Shown here: positions 44,405 to 58,640 of the stretch, piece by piece
Numbering within the stretch: the stretch's first letter is position 1
Layout of the letters: every line of letters begins with the position of its first letter
NCBI RefSeq assembly: GCF_027409185.1
Contig: NC_084467.1
Span: forward strand, 18,652,501 to 18,716,500
Origin: Cynocephalus volans
Lineage: Eukaryota; Chordata; Mammalia; Dermoptera; Cynocephalidae
Reading direction: 5' to 3'
Length of the DNA stretch: 64,000 bases
Translations under genes and position numbers: made by a program
The notes under the pieces: model-generated
Told to the model about the DNA's origin: nothing
Databases searched by the model: none
The model's input: only the letters and a program-made list of their open reading frames with translations

Positions 44405-45425
44405 CAGAGGGGGTTGAGGGGATGGAGTGTGGGAAAAGAAAAGTGGAGGCGGGGGCGGGAGCTACGGGGGCTCCAGGCACGGGGCCAGGTGCAAGGTCTC
44501 GCCAAGGCTCCCTCTGGTTTCTGCTCCCACTCCTGATGTTATCTTAGGGTCCAGCTTCAGAATGGAATCAGCATAGCTTTATTGATGTCTTCCTTGCTTT
44601 CTCAGGGTCTGGAAGGTACATGTTTTGGAGCAAGTCTGCAGCTCTAGGCTGATTGTTCTAAAGTATTCTCCTAACCCAGTTTTCTGTTCAGCACTTTATT
44701 TCTTCTTCAGTTTGGTTCAGCAGGACCTTGAGAGATACCCTTTTCTGCTGGCTTTCAGGCTCTGGTGTCCACCATCTGTGGCTCCAGAAGGGCAAAGCAC
44801 CTTTTAGTATCCTGCTCACAGCACCATAACTGTAGGGGCCAAAGGAAAACATCACCCCTAAAGGTTCATTAATAAAAACTCCTGATAAATTTAGATCAAT
44901 AGGAAGAAAAGGCATAACAAATTCTATTATTTAACATGCTAGGGGAAGGCAAAGCATGGGGACATCACAAGAGAGTAATGTTCCCTGAAATTATGTAATT
45001 TATATCAGTTCACAGTTTTTCACTTTCAGATTCCTTCCTTTATTTAACATTTTTCATAATCTTTCTTGTTCTAGGCACCAGAGATAAAACGATAAATAAA
45101 ACAAGCTCCAGTTCACATGGTGCCCCCATGATAGTAGGGGGAATGAATCTTCTAAGTTTCAGGGTGAATTATTTATAATGATCTTTGCAAGCTTCTCAAG
45201 ATAAAAATATCAGAAGATGGGAGATATTAGATGATGACTTCTAGAAATGAACCTGAATAAAAGGTTCAGGAAAAGGACAGTTCCTTACTGGCCTGTTGAC
45301 CCAGCCCCTCAATTTTCTTGCAGCTTCGCCGGCATGAGGTGACCATCTGCAATTATGAAGCATCGGCTAACCCAGCAGACCACAGGGTCCATCAGGTTAC
45401 CCCACAGACACACTTCATTTCCTAA
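37704..45425 (+). CDS. PITHD1: PITH domain-containing protein 1
   Basis: PITHD1 carries a PITH domain, the beta-sandwich fold that in TXNL1 contacts the 26S proteasome. Published work ties PITHD1 to proteasome biology and to blood-cell differentiation; its exact molecular role is less settled. Coding exons: 37704-37901, 38629-38672, 39053-39130, 42738-42842, 43538-43646, 45324-45425. They join in frame to 636 nt (211 aa), the human length. The start is a good-context ATG (gccATGt). The N-terminus is His/Gly/Cys-rich (MSHGHSHGGGGCRCA), then the PITH domain from about residue 20 to 190, with ESDADEELLFNIPFTGNVKL, KGIIIMGEDDDSHPSEMRLY and NVYHLSIHISKNFGADTTKV. It ends QVTPQTHFIS. All introns are GT-AG. 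Introns 3 and 5 hold many SINEs; the coding sequence is intact. Confidence 0.97.
39291..39387 (-). mobile_element. tRNA-Ile-derived SINE, monomer (PITHD1 intron 3)
   Basis: The minus-strand monomer starts 'ggctagcagtttagctcagttgg' and ends with an A tail (T run 39292-39304). Duplication atactcaactcttt / atacttaactcttt lies at 39277-39290 and from 39389. Confidence 0.88.
39806..39900 (+). mobile_element. tRNA-Ile-derived SINE, monomer (PITHD1 intron 3)
   Basis: 'gggctggtttgttagctcagttgattagag...ccctgtactggccagcc' with a short C/A tail. Box B is decayed (aagtgtccatccc). Confidence 0.8.
40095..40300 (+). mobile_element. MIR SINE (PITHD1 intron 3)
   Basis: 'attgtggttaagagtgctggccctgg', 'gggttcaaattctggctgtgccacttgctagctg', 'atgtaaaatgggaatagtaatagtac' are a clear MIR. 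Confidence 0.8.
40456..40655 (+). mobile_element. tRNA-Ile-derived SINE, monomer, split by another SINE
   Basis: The 5' part (40456-40481, 'gggctggccagtgagctcacttgg') and the 3' part (40604-40655, 'agagcatggtgctggtaacaccaaggtcaagggttcg') form one monomer. The younger SINE at 40482-40592 sits between them. Confidence 0.85.
40482..40592 (-). mobile_element. tRNA-Ile-derived SINE, monomer, nested in a SINE
   Basis: The minus-strand monomer has a long A tail (T run to 40504). The duplication ctcacttggtt (40471-40481 and 40593-40603) is part of the host SINE, proving the insertion order. Confidence 0.9.
40745..41235 (+). mobile_element. L1/HAL1-like 3' end interrupted by a SINE
   Basis: 'gattgttgaagatgagtgatatggagatattatattttctctgcttttgtgtatgtttgaaatttcacatagtaaaaaag' is a typical old L1/HAL1 tail. 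It is broken at 41044 by the dimer SINE. The left end is uncertain. Confidence 0.5.
41044..41212 (-). mobile_element. tRNA-Ile-derived SINE, dimer (PITHD1 intron 3)
   Basis: A complete minus-strand dimer. The perfect 15-bp duplication taaaaaagcattttt lies at 41029-41043 and 41213-41227. Confidence 0.92.
41590..41764 (-). mobile_element. tRNA-Ile-derived SINE, dimer (PITHD1 intron 3)
   Basis: A complete minus-strand dimer with a T/A-rich tail. The perfect 16-bp duplication ccatactggtgtatta lies at 41574-41589 and 41765-41780. Confidence 0.93.
41977..42064 (-). mobile_element. tRNA-Ile-derived SINE, monomer (PITHD1 intron 3)
   Basis: A minus-strand monomer, partly decayed (lacks the 'actgagctaa' block), with a long A tail. 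The perfect 18-bp duplication ccccaaattgtatttttt lies at 41959-41976 and 42065-42082. Confidence 0.88.
42419..42561 (+). mobile_element. GC-rich SINE variant (type C), PITHD1 intron 3
   Basis: 'ggccgggccggtggcgcac...gcgctgggagcgcagcaac...gggttcggatcctatatagg...gctgagtgccagtcatg' plus A tail. The perfect 16-bp duplication aaagatactgtgtttg lies at 42403-42418 and 42562-42577. It ends about 175 bp before PITHD1 exon 4. Confidence 0.92.
43930..44020 (-). mobile_element. tRNA-Ile-derived SINE, monomer (PITHD1 intron 5)
   Basis: The minus strand starts 'ggctggccggttagctcagttgg' and ends 'ggttcggatcccctgattggccagcc'. A (tttg)n run follows at 44023-44046. Confidence 0.85.
44212..44405 (+). mobile_element. 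tRNA-Ile-derived SINE, dimer (PITHD1 intron 5)
   Basis: A complete dimer with an (aaat)n tail at 44365-44402. The perfect 13-bp duplication agagggggttgag lies at 44199-44211 and 44406-44418. Confidence 0.93.
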
Positions 45426-46265
45426 GGGCTGGCCAAGGCTCCCACAAGGTGCTGTGTCAGTGAAGATATATGACTACCTGTTGGGAAAGACAAAGAGATG
45501 AGGCTCCAGAGAGAGTTGGCTGCCACAGCCTCTGCCAAGCTTTGTCTTTGGGGTTTGCTGCAGAAATCTGGCCTACAGAAGACACCGTACCACTGGGAGG
45601 GTTGAATGGGTGCCCCGGGACAATTGTGGTTCTCAAGGGCACTGCAGAAATTGGGTCTTGGGCTGGGTGGCGTCTGGCAGTCATGGATAACGCTTGCTTT
45701 TCCAGTTGATGTAGCCATGGAATCCCAAGTGTCTTGTTGCTTTGCGGCAGGATTTTTGTGTGACTTGTGTTTTAAAAAAATGGAAACTATTCCTGGGCTG
45801 CAGGAAACTTTCTGAAGCCTCAGGATCATGTTTGTGTTAGCCATCAGGAGGGTCTCCAACTAGAAACACTTGTTCCTGCTTGCTTCTCTTCCCTGTCATT
45901 GTTCAGCATTCTTGTCAAGTTGCCCAGCTTGGAGTTTGTCATGCTCAAGTGTCCCATGGTTACAGCTACAAGGATAGGAATCTTATGATGATATGTGATA
46001 GCTTGGGGAGAAGGTCTTTCTCTGTGCCCAGCTAAGCAATCTGGAGAGAGCATGGGAGTCATTTCTCTGTGTGTGGGTAGACTGGTCTGGGTAAGATTGA
46101 GACTTAGTTCTAAGATTCCCCTTGGAACCTCCTTAATGTTTAATTAGCTTCTAACTAGTGTTGTAAGCCCAATGCGAGAATTTGGGGATTTCTCAGTTCT
46201 TCTGTTCATGGCTTTTATTCACTGTGACTAATAAGCTTCGTAATAAATCCTTGCCAGACTTAATG
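45426..46265 (+). other. PITHD1: 3' UTR of PITHD1
   Basis: The sequence follows the TAA to a candidate poly-A signal at 46242. It is unique sequence without recognised repeats. Confidence 0.6.
46242..46247 (+). terminator. PITHD1: Candidate poly-A signal of PITHD1
   Basis: AATAAA about 820 bp after the stop codon, the first canonical hexamer downstream. Confidence 0.6.
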
Positions 46266-46771
46266 TTTGTATTTTCTTTTGAGTTCTTCACAGTACTGAT
46301 GAAACTTGTCATTTTACTGGGAACTGTATCGAACTTTGAAATTTTTTTGTTTTGGACTAGGTAGATCATAAGAAGTGCCACAATTAAATCAAGACTAGAT
46401 CATTTTCTCCAGGAAAGGTCAAGCTTAATTCTGTACATTAGGCTAAAAACACTCCTGTATCTACATTTATAAAGAGGAAGGTGGAAATGGAAACCTATAT
46501 TTCATTTCTCATGAAGGGAAGTAACTTATGGAGTGACATTTATAAAAATAAAGGAGAACAGATCCTGGAGCACATCAAAAGAGATGAGGGTGAGAAAAGT
46601 AAGTGAGCAGCACATGCCGTCTGAAGGTTAGAGCAAAGACTTTGGACTTGAATTCTGAAAGTCAGTGCAGCAATTGAAGAAAATTCATCCAGAAAGGGGA
46701 TTTGAGATGGTTAGTATTCTCTCTCTTGCAGAAAGTAGGAGCAGTTGATAGAGGGAATTAGTGTTGATTCT

Positions 46772-46913
46772 TTTTTTTTTTTTTTTTTTTGTCTATTTCG
46801 TGACCGGCACTCAGCCAGTGAGCGCACCCGCCATTCCTATACCCGCGGCGGGAGCGTTGCCGCGCTCCCAGCGCCGCACTCTCCCGAGTGCGCCACGGGC
46901 TCGGCCCGGCCCA
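46772..46913 (-). mobile_element. GC-rich SINE variant (type C) with box B loss
   Basis: A minus-strand type C element. The perfect 17-bp duplication gaattagtgttgattct lies at 46755-46771 and 46914-46930. 'cctatacccgcgg' shows that the 'taggatccgaa' block covering most of box B is missing. Confidence 0.9.
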
Positions 46914-46930
46914 GAATTAGTGTTGATTCT

Positions 46931-48530
46931 GATCCTCTTGAGAGAGTTCCTCTGAGGGATTGGCCAACTCTTTCGTTAGGAAGATATAGCCACTGTTTCT
47001 CCATCCTGTCTTAGGGAAAGTATGCCACCACCAAGCCTTATTGGGCCTGAAAATTTCTAAAATGCAGCCTGAAATCAACCAGAATGCAAAAACAGTTCTT
47101 GATGCACTAAAGGTCCTACTCACTCCTCAGCCACAGCATCTTTGTTTCAGTTGGGTCATTCTGGAGATCAAAATAAAAGAGGGGCTATGGTTCTTTGCTG
47201 GTGGCTGGCTGGTACAGAGATCCAAACCATTGCACCACAATTTACTGAGTGATCTAACCAGCCAGCCCAAGCAGGGCTGTTTTAATTTGGAGTAGGGAAA
47301 AAAATAAAGTTAGAAATCTTAAAGCAGACTAACTGTTCATTAATTCCACTAGTTAAAGAACCAATCACAAGTAGCACCTGGGACTGGCCTCTGAATTTGA
47401 AGCTTCACTCTGAAGAATTTGCTGGGAGTGCTAGTGTCTCAGGTGATCCTGGGTGCAGGAGGAACTGTTCATTTTTCCATACAGAAATCCAAGCGGGGAT
47501 TCTGTTGGGAATGAGAGCAGCTGTGTTGTTTTCTTCCCCTTTTCACTTTTATCCCCTTTCTCTCTTGACATCCAGTCCTGGGTTTTTGGCCTGCTGTGGT
47601 CCCCTGGGTGCAAAGGTTTTCTGCCCAGAATTCTGGTATTTTAGGATGTATCTCCATGACCTGTTGAGTACTGAAGACTAAACTGCCTCTAGGCCTGGGG
47701 AAATGTGCTTTGTTGGGCTTCCAAGTTTGTACTGTTTTCTTTCAGTTCAAAGAAAAAACATGTAGGTTAAGCTGGGAGAATGAGTCCTAAGCTGCTGAGG
47801 GACAAGTGTGACTCATTTCCTGTTTGCAGATCCCCCACGTTCTCTCAGGGACATGGTCCTTCAACTTCAGTTTGCCTCCCTTCCAGCCTGTGGACCCTGA
47901 GCCCTATTTCCACTTTACCAGTGCAGCAAGGAGCAAAGGGTGACTCAGTGGTGACCAAATGAAGCCTTTTTTGTTCTTAACAGATGGGGCTCAGTTGATA
48001 GTGGTATTTTCTGCACTGTCTGCATGGCATTGCTTGTCAAAGGCAGTCCTAAGACACACCCATGCCTATCCAGCTATCCTGATGTGGCCTGTGTATTTTC
48101 CCAGGGTCCTTTTTAGAGTGAGTAAGGCCTCACACTGTGATTTTTACAGTTTATAATGCTTGTTCATACGACCTCATTCGAGCCTAACAGCAAAGCTGTG
48201 AAGTAGGCAGAGTGGTTATTATCACCATTTTATAGCTCAGGAAGCAGGTCCAGAGAGGCAGCATTACAGTAATCCCGAGGTGGTTGTTTATTTACTTCCC
48301 CTCTCTGAGCTTGTTTCCTCATGTTTAAAATAAGACTGGAGGACCTTACATGATCTCTAAGGTCTCTTTAGTTCAGCGTGTATGATTTTATCCATGATCC
48401 TGGAATAGGGCATGAAAGCTAGAGGCATATGCCCAAGGCCATAACGAAGTGTGTCCCATGGGGATGGGGAGGCGGTAAACTTCATGCGGAGAACAGTGTG
48501 AGGAATGTCCCTCCTCAACAGCTTTCCTCC
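46931..48530. other. Intergenic stretch between PITHD1 and LYPLA2
   Basis: Besides a decayed SINE monomer at 47198-47268, I see only unique-looking sequence, a MIR/L2-like segment near 48180-48400, and short unsupported open frames. Confidence 0.5.
47198..47268 (-). mobile_element. Decayed tRNA-Ile-derived SINE, monomer
   Basis: The minus strand starts 'gggctggctggttagatcactc' and ends 'ctctgtaccagccagcc'. The middle is scrambled and box B is lost. Confidence 0.65.
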
Positions 48531-48650
48531 AGGAGGCGCACTGGTGGGAGACGCATGGGTGGGAGGCGCACGGGTGGGAGACTCATGGGTGGGAGGCGCA
48601 CGGGTGGGAGACTCATGGGTGGGAGGCGCACGGGTGGGAGACGCATGGGT
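48531..48650 (+). repeat. 15-bp minisatellite upstream of LYPLA2
   Basis: Eight tandem 15-bp units of the form GGGAGRCDCAYGGGT. Types GGCGCAC and ACTCATG/ACGCATG alternate, giving a 30-bp higher-order period. It lies within 100-200 bp of the LYPLA2 CpG promoter. Confidence 0.92.
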
Positions 48651-48729
48651 GGGATGCCCTGTCTGGATTCTGCAGGAGGGGGCGGGCGGGCAGGCACTCG
48701 GGTGCTGAACCGAGAGTGGCTCCCACCGC

Positions 48730-49100
48730 CTTCAACATGGCAGCTCCTATCCGGCGCGGCCGTTCCCCGCTTCCGGGTTCCGTACGGCTGGCCAGGCTAC
48801 TTCCGGTAGCGCGATGGCTGGGTTCCCCGGACTCCAGCGGAAGTTCCGGCGGGGGCGTCCGAGGGGGAAGAGTGTGTGTCTGTGCGGGAGAGAGAGGAGA
48901 GTCGCCCGAGCGGTCTTGAAAGCCCCAGGGAGCGGAGGTACCCTGGGCCGGGGCCGGGCCGGCGGAGGGAGGGTGTGGGGGGAGATCGGAGCGCCGGAGG
49001 GTCCCGGAGAGTGGGGAGGGGGCGCCGCGATGGGGAGCGATGGGGGTGGGGAGTGAGGTGCGAAGGCGCTGTCCAGCCCTGGGGACTTCGGGAGTGGAGC
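48730..49100 (+). promoter_or_regulatory. LYPLA2: CpG-island promoter of LYPLA2
   Basis: A CpG-rich block with ETS motifs CTTCCGG at 48770-48776, ACTTCCGG at 48799-48806 and CGGAAG at 48838-48843, and YY1-like cores 'aacatggc' (48734) and 'gcgatggc' (48811). A non-coding first exon should end near 48936 (GGAG/GTACCC is a candidate donor), because the coding exon at 50818 begins with an acceptor. Confidence 0.7.
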
Positions 49101-49793
49101 GGGGCTGCGCAAGGGGGTGTCCGGGTGAGGTGAGAGGGACTTGGGGGTCTGCAGTGGAAGGTGCCATCGAAGGGCGGGGTCTTCCCCAGGGTCAAAGGTA
49201 GAAAGCCGGTAGGAAATGTCACTGTGGGGAGGGGGTGACCCTTTGTCAGAACAAAAGTTCCATTTGTGGGGACTGGGAGACGTTGGGTCGGCGTGGAAGA
49301 TCTTAACTGTGGGGAGGGAGGCACCTCTTGGAGAGGGGGAGCCTGGGTGAGAGGCGAAGTCCCCATCGTGGAGATGGAAGGGAATCCCAGCTTAGGGCGG
49401 GAGGTGCATTTACTGACGGAAGAGGGACCCCGGGGTCAGAGGGGAAAAATCCCACTATGGGGAGGTGCAGTAGGGGTCAGGATGGAAGGTGGAAGCCAAT
49501 TGGGAGGGTGGGCGTTGCTGCAAAGGGTAGGCACTTGAGAGGCAGGTGAGTTTGGAGGACGCTGAGGATGCGGAGGGGCCAGTCGGCCTGACAATCTTTT
49601 GTGTGTTTGGAAGTCCCAGAGTGTGGTCAAGCTGGGGGTCCATTTGGACTCAGTGGCAGCAGCAATGGCAGGTACCCTCACTGAGGGGAGCGTGGTGGTG
49701 GATGGGAGTCCTTATGCTTTCTGGAGACATGAGCAGCGTTGAGCCAGAAACTGCTGTGAAGGCTGGGCGGGAGGGAAGGAGGATGGAAAAGGG

Positions 49794-50320
49794 GTGTGTG
49801 TGTTTGTGTGTGTGTGTGTGTGTGCGGTGTGTGGTATGTGCGTGTGTGGTGTGTGTGTGTACGGTGTGTGTGGTGTGTGCGTGTGTGGTGTGTGTGTGGT
49901 GTGTGTGTGGTGTGTGTGTGGTGTGTGGTATGTGCGTGTGGTGTGTGTGTATGGTGTGTGTGGTGTGTGCGTGTGTGGTGTGTGTGTGCGGTGTGTGTGC
50001 GCGGTGTGTGTGGTGTATGTGTGTACGGTGTGTGTGTGCGTGTGTGGTGTGTGCGTGTGTGGTGTGTGTGCGGTGTGTGTGCGCGGTGTGTGTGGTATGT
50101 GTGTGCGTGTGGTGTGTGGTGTGTGCGTGTGTGGTGTGTGTGTGCGGTGGGTGTGTGCGGTGTGTTAGTGTGTGGTGTGTGTGTGGTTTGTGTGTGGTGT
50201 GTATGTGTGCGTGTGTGGTGTGTGCGTGTGTGCGGTGTTGTGTGCGGTGTGTGTGCGTGCAGTGGTGTGTGCGGTGTGTGTGCGTGTGTGGTGTGCGTGT
50301 GGTGTGCGTGTGTGTGCGTG

Positions 50321-50351
<31 letters not shown>

Positions 50352-50352
50352 A
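49794..50352 (+). repeat. Long compound TG/GTGC microsatellite, LYPLA2 intron 1
   Basis: About 560 bp made almost only of alternating T/G with regular GC steps (TGTGCG, GTGTGGTG). The near-pure purine-pyrimidine alternation is of the type that can form Z-DNA. It sits between the LYPLA2 promoter and its first coding exon. Confidence 0.95.
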
Positions 50353-50840
50353 GTAAGGGCTGGAAGCATATTTCCCTGGCACTTTTCCCCCTCATTTCCC
50401 AGTTGGGCCTGGTGTTGGGGTGGGGGGAGACCAAGGGCTCTAGGGAAAGAATGATTGAAGAGCAGGAAGGAGTTGCCCTCTGAGAAGCGTTACAGCGCCC
50501 TGCCTCCCCTTGTCCCCCTCTTCTGGCCCCTCACAGCCCCTGAGCCCTGCCTCTGCCTGTCTTCAGCACACTCAGGCTCTGTGGTTGGGCCAGAACTAGG
50601 GACACGAGTTCTGGGCCACTAGGGTGGCTGCTTCTGCTTTTCAGCCTTGGAATAGAGGCTAACTTCCTACCCCTCAGGGACTTCTTGTCTGCCTTTTCTT
50701 TGTGCTGGTGACAGAGCCCGGGTGCAGTGTGGGGGCTGATGGCCTGCTGGGTCCCTCGAGCCAGGAGTCTCCTCTGCCTATCCCTGCTCTTGACCACTGC
50801 CCCCCACATTTGTGTAGGCCCCAGCCGTGGAGCCCTGTAG

Positions 50841-52864
<2,024 letters not shown>

Positions 52865-53650
52865 CCAGAGCCGCTGGCCCCCAGCACAGTCCTCCATCTC
52901 ATGGGGGACCCAGAAAGCAACTGCGGCATCGTCTTGGATCTGAGCCAGTCGAGCCTGTCCCGACCCTCCCCACCCCATCCTCATCCCACAGGCCTCTGGG
53001 GCAGGCGGGGAGGCCTGGCCAGGCCTTCCTTCCTGGCCTCAGCCACCTGGCTCTGTCTGCAGCAGGCAGTGGGTTCCTTTCTTCTCCCATTTCCCTGGAG
53101 GTGGGCACCCCTGGCAGCAGTATTGGAGGGGCTGTAGGCAGCGGGAGAAAGGGGCCCAGCCGCTGACCCACTCACTCAGGACCTCACTCGCTAGCCCCGC
53201 TTTGGGCCCCCTCCTGTGACCTCAGGGTTTGGCCCATGGGGCCCTCCCAGGCCCCCACCCCAACTGATTCTGCCCAGATAATCGTGTGTCTCTCCTGCCT
53301 CCACTTCAGCTGCTTCTCAATCATGAATGTGTCCATGGCCCCCTGCTGCTGTGGGCCACCTGCCCCCAGGCAGGAGTGTTGGTGAGGAGGGGGCCTTCCC
53401 TCAGCTGTTCCCCAACTCGGGGGACTAGGCCCTGCCTCCCCGTTACCTCCTCCCCTGCAGACCTGGAGTCTGCAGGGCTGGACTGAGGCTCAAGGTCTCC
53501 CCCAGCTGTCTCACCCCACATTGTCCCCAGTCTAGGGCCAGGGAGGCAGTGGGAGAGGAGTTGTGTCTTGTCTTCTGTCTCCATGTGGTTTTCAGTGTTT
53601 TTCTTGTGTCTTGGATTCCGATAAAATTAAAGAAATTGCTTCCTCAACCC
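52865..53650 (+). other. LYPLA2: 3' UTR of LYPLA2
   Basis: A GC-rich unique region runs from the stop codon to the poly-A signal at 53626. No repeat is evident. Confidence 0.7.
53626..53631 (+). terminator. LYPLA2: Poly-A signal of LYPLA2
   Basis: ATTAAA within 'gataaaattaaagaaattgc'. The GALE poly-A signal on the other strand begins only 87 bp away. Confidence 0.65.
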
Positions 53651-53717
53651 TCAGGGGCTGATTCTGTTCAATGGGTTGAGTGGCTGTCTGTGAGGATCTC
53701 TCCCAGTGTAAGAAAAC

Positions 53718-53723
53718 TTTATT
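53718..53723 (-). terminator. GALE: Poly-A signal of GALE
   Basis: TTTATT on the plus strand is AATAAA on the minus strand, about 320 bp downstream of the GALE stop codon. Confidence 0.65.
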
Positions 53724-54044
53724 TTAGCTACTTTGGAAAGCTCCTTCATAGCAGTATAAATTAGTGCCTGGGAGGCGGGTGTTTTGTTTTGTCCCAGAGC
53801 CCTGCCTCCCTCACTCACTCTTGGTGGTCCTGATGAGTTCTTGGACCCTGTGGGAGATGAGTTAGAGACCCCTGACTCCTGGTCAGTGGAGCCCTTGGCC
53901 TCAGGCCTGGTGGGCTGAGTGGGCCAGTTGGCATTTGAGGTAGGGGAGGCCTTGGCTTGGCTCTGGGGCCCTGGGTTCCTGCCAGAGGCTGGAGAGCAGG
54001 CAGTTGCTTCTCTTCCTTTTCTGGTCCATGGTAGGGGAGGCTCC

Positions 54045-56644
<2,600 letters not shown>

Positions 56645-57699
56645 TCAGAGCTGGGTACCATCACTTGCCTTCTCTTGGCCTGTTTCCATCTCTATAAGAT
56701 GGTGCTATTAGTTATACAAATATCCTGCTGTAGTGTGAGGATTAAATGAGGTGATTTTAAAGGCCTGTCACATGGCACAGGTGGAGAGACTGATGCACAG
56801 GCACGGTATTTCCTAGTTCCAATTGACCAGGGTTGGGAAAATGGAATCCGAGGACCCATACTTCCTTCCGCAAAGTATCTGGGGATTGGAGAGTCCTGGA
56901 CAGAAGAAAACATGGCAGCAGGATTGGAACTTCAGGATCCCAGGAAGGAGTTCTCTCTGCTCAGACTCGGGCCTTCTCAGTGCCTGTGCCATCACTAGGT
57001 GTAAACTGGCTCCTGGGCTCAGTGACTCATACTGCTCTAGGCACGCTCCCCCTGCCCCCCCACCCCTCCCCCTCAAGGGTCAGCTGGGAGGAAGCAGGAA
57101 ATATACCAGATGGCCTGAAGGGTGGGGTCTTTAGCCAAGCAGACTGTGCCCAGCTCTGGAGCCGCAGCACCATAGTCTTGGAGTGGGCCCGGCCCCCCCC
57201 ATCGCACCCCAGGGCAGCCAGGCTGGCTTGGCCTCTGTCCGTGCCAGGGCCGGCCTGGTTATTCCTGGCTTGGAGCTAGAGATCCCATGCAACTTTTGGG
57301 CCCGCACAGGGATGGCCAGTGCAGACGTGAACTGTGCCCAGTCTCCATTGCCAGGTGTGCAACTCCACCCTGAACAAACTCTGTGGGCAGAGGGGGCGGA
57401 GCGGGCAGGAAGCCCCAGACACTGAGCCTTTCATTCTCAGCGACCTGGCCCGCTGCCGCCTTCCTCCGGGCTGCCTCGATCCCCTTCTGGGCTCATCCAG
57501 CTCCAGCACAGTTGACTGAGCGCCCGCTGAGTGCCAGGCTCTGTACAGGGCACTTCTGCGTTACTTTCCTGAATTCCCCCAACATCCGGATGAGGCAGGT
57601 TTTGATACTGGCACTTTACAGAGAAAGATACTAGGGTCCCAGAGATGAAGTCACACGGCCGGCCGATGCTAGAAATCCGGATCTCCGGACCTCCGGTCT

Positions 57700-58640
57700 T
57701 GCAGCCCTTCCCCCCTCTGCTTCGCACTGGACTCTGCCCCAGACGCTGAAGCCGCCCCCACCTCCAGGCCGCCGAACCCCGAGCACTGCGTGGACTCCCG
57801 GAAAGTGGTCGCGGAGGGGCTCTGGGAGACAGGAAGGCTGGTCTGAGGCCGGCTGAGCCCCAGACCCGCGGGGGTGACCTTGGTCAGCTGTCGCCTCCTC
57901 AGTTTTCCCAGTCTGTATAATGGAAAGGAGGGCGGCTGGGCCGCGGGCTGGGCTTTGGGCCGCACCTCGGAAGGGACTGGAATGAATGAACGAACCCGGC
58001 CCGCCTCGGCCACACTGCAGCTGGGAACTAGAGCAGAGGGGGCGGGGGCGGGGGCGGGGGCGGGCCCGCCCCGGCGGGACTCTGCCCGGAACGCGGCCCA
58101 GGCCCTCCGGACACTCCCTCGCTCCCCGCGGACCACCCGGCCCCTCCTGAGCCCATCCAGCCATCATCCGGCCTCCCTGACCTGCCCGGAATCCCACGTC
58201 CCGCGCTGGCTCCAGCGGCGCCGCCTCCCGCGCCCCGAGCGGCGGTCCTTTTAAGAGCGGACGGCCCAACCTGATCCTGCCCCCTCCACGCCCCCAAGGA
58301 AACGTGTCACTTGGGTTCCGGCCACTACGGAAGCGCCTGGAGGACAAAAGGCCTGTGCAGTTTTAGGGCGACTGCGCGGCGCGTTCTCACGGAGGGCGGA
58401 GGTGGATGGTGCCACCCAGCGACGGGGACGGGCAGCAGAGGAAAGGAGAGCGCCGGGAGCGCGGGCCCGGGAGCCGGGGGGCGGATGGCCGCTCCCTGCA
58501 GGTGCCCGGGGTCCACGCGCGAGGTGCGCTCGTCCCAACCCCTGCAAGCAGCGCCGCGCCCCCGAGGGAGGGCCGGGCCCGGGGCGAGGCTGACAAGCCC
58601 CGGCCCCACTGTAACTCGCAGGGTTTCAAACTTTCCGGTA
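57700..58640 (-). promoter_or_regulatory. GALE: CpG-island promoter of GALE
   Basis: The only CpG-dense block upstream of the GALE start, located between GALE and the 3' end of HMGCL. It contains GC boxes and the GGGGCG tandem at 58038-58062. The non-coding first exon should lie here but I cannot place its edges. Confidence 0.65.
58038..58062 (+). repeat. Tandem GGGGCG repeat (SP1/G-quadruplex-like)
   Basis: Four consecutive GGGGGC units followed by GGGCCCGCCCCGGCGGG. This forms clustered GC boxes and has the run pattern needed for a G-quadruplex. Confidence 0.75.

Noticed and set aside
48429-48809. Coding repeat protein over the 15-bp minisatellite
   Set aside because: The unit length is a multiple of three, so the frame stays open automatically; no splice or promoter context supports translation.
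49546-50454. Long open frames on both strands over the TG tract (Cys/Val-rich, up to about 300 codons plus; His/Thr-rich, up to about 240 codons minus)
   Set aside because: They are translations of a simple repeat with few stops by composition; no start context, splice support or domain.
57631-58640. Long frames on both strands of the GALE CpG island
   Set aside because: Same compositional effect; low-complexity Arg/Pro/Gly translations without homology.
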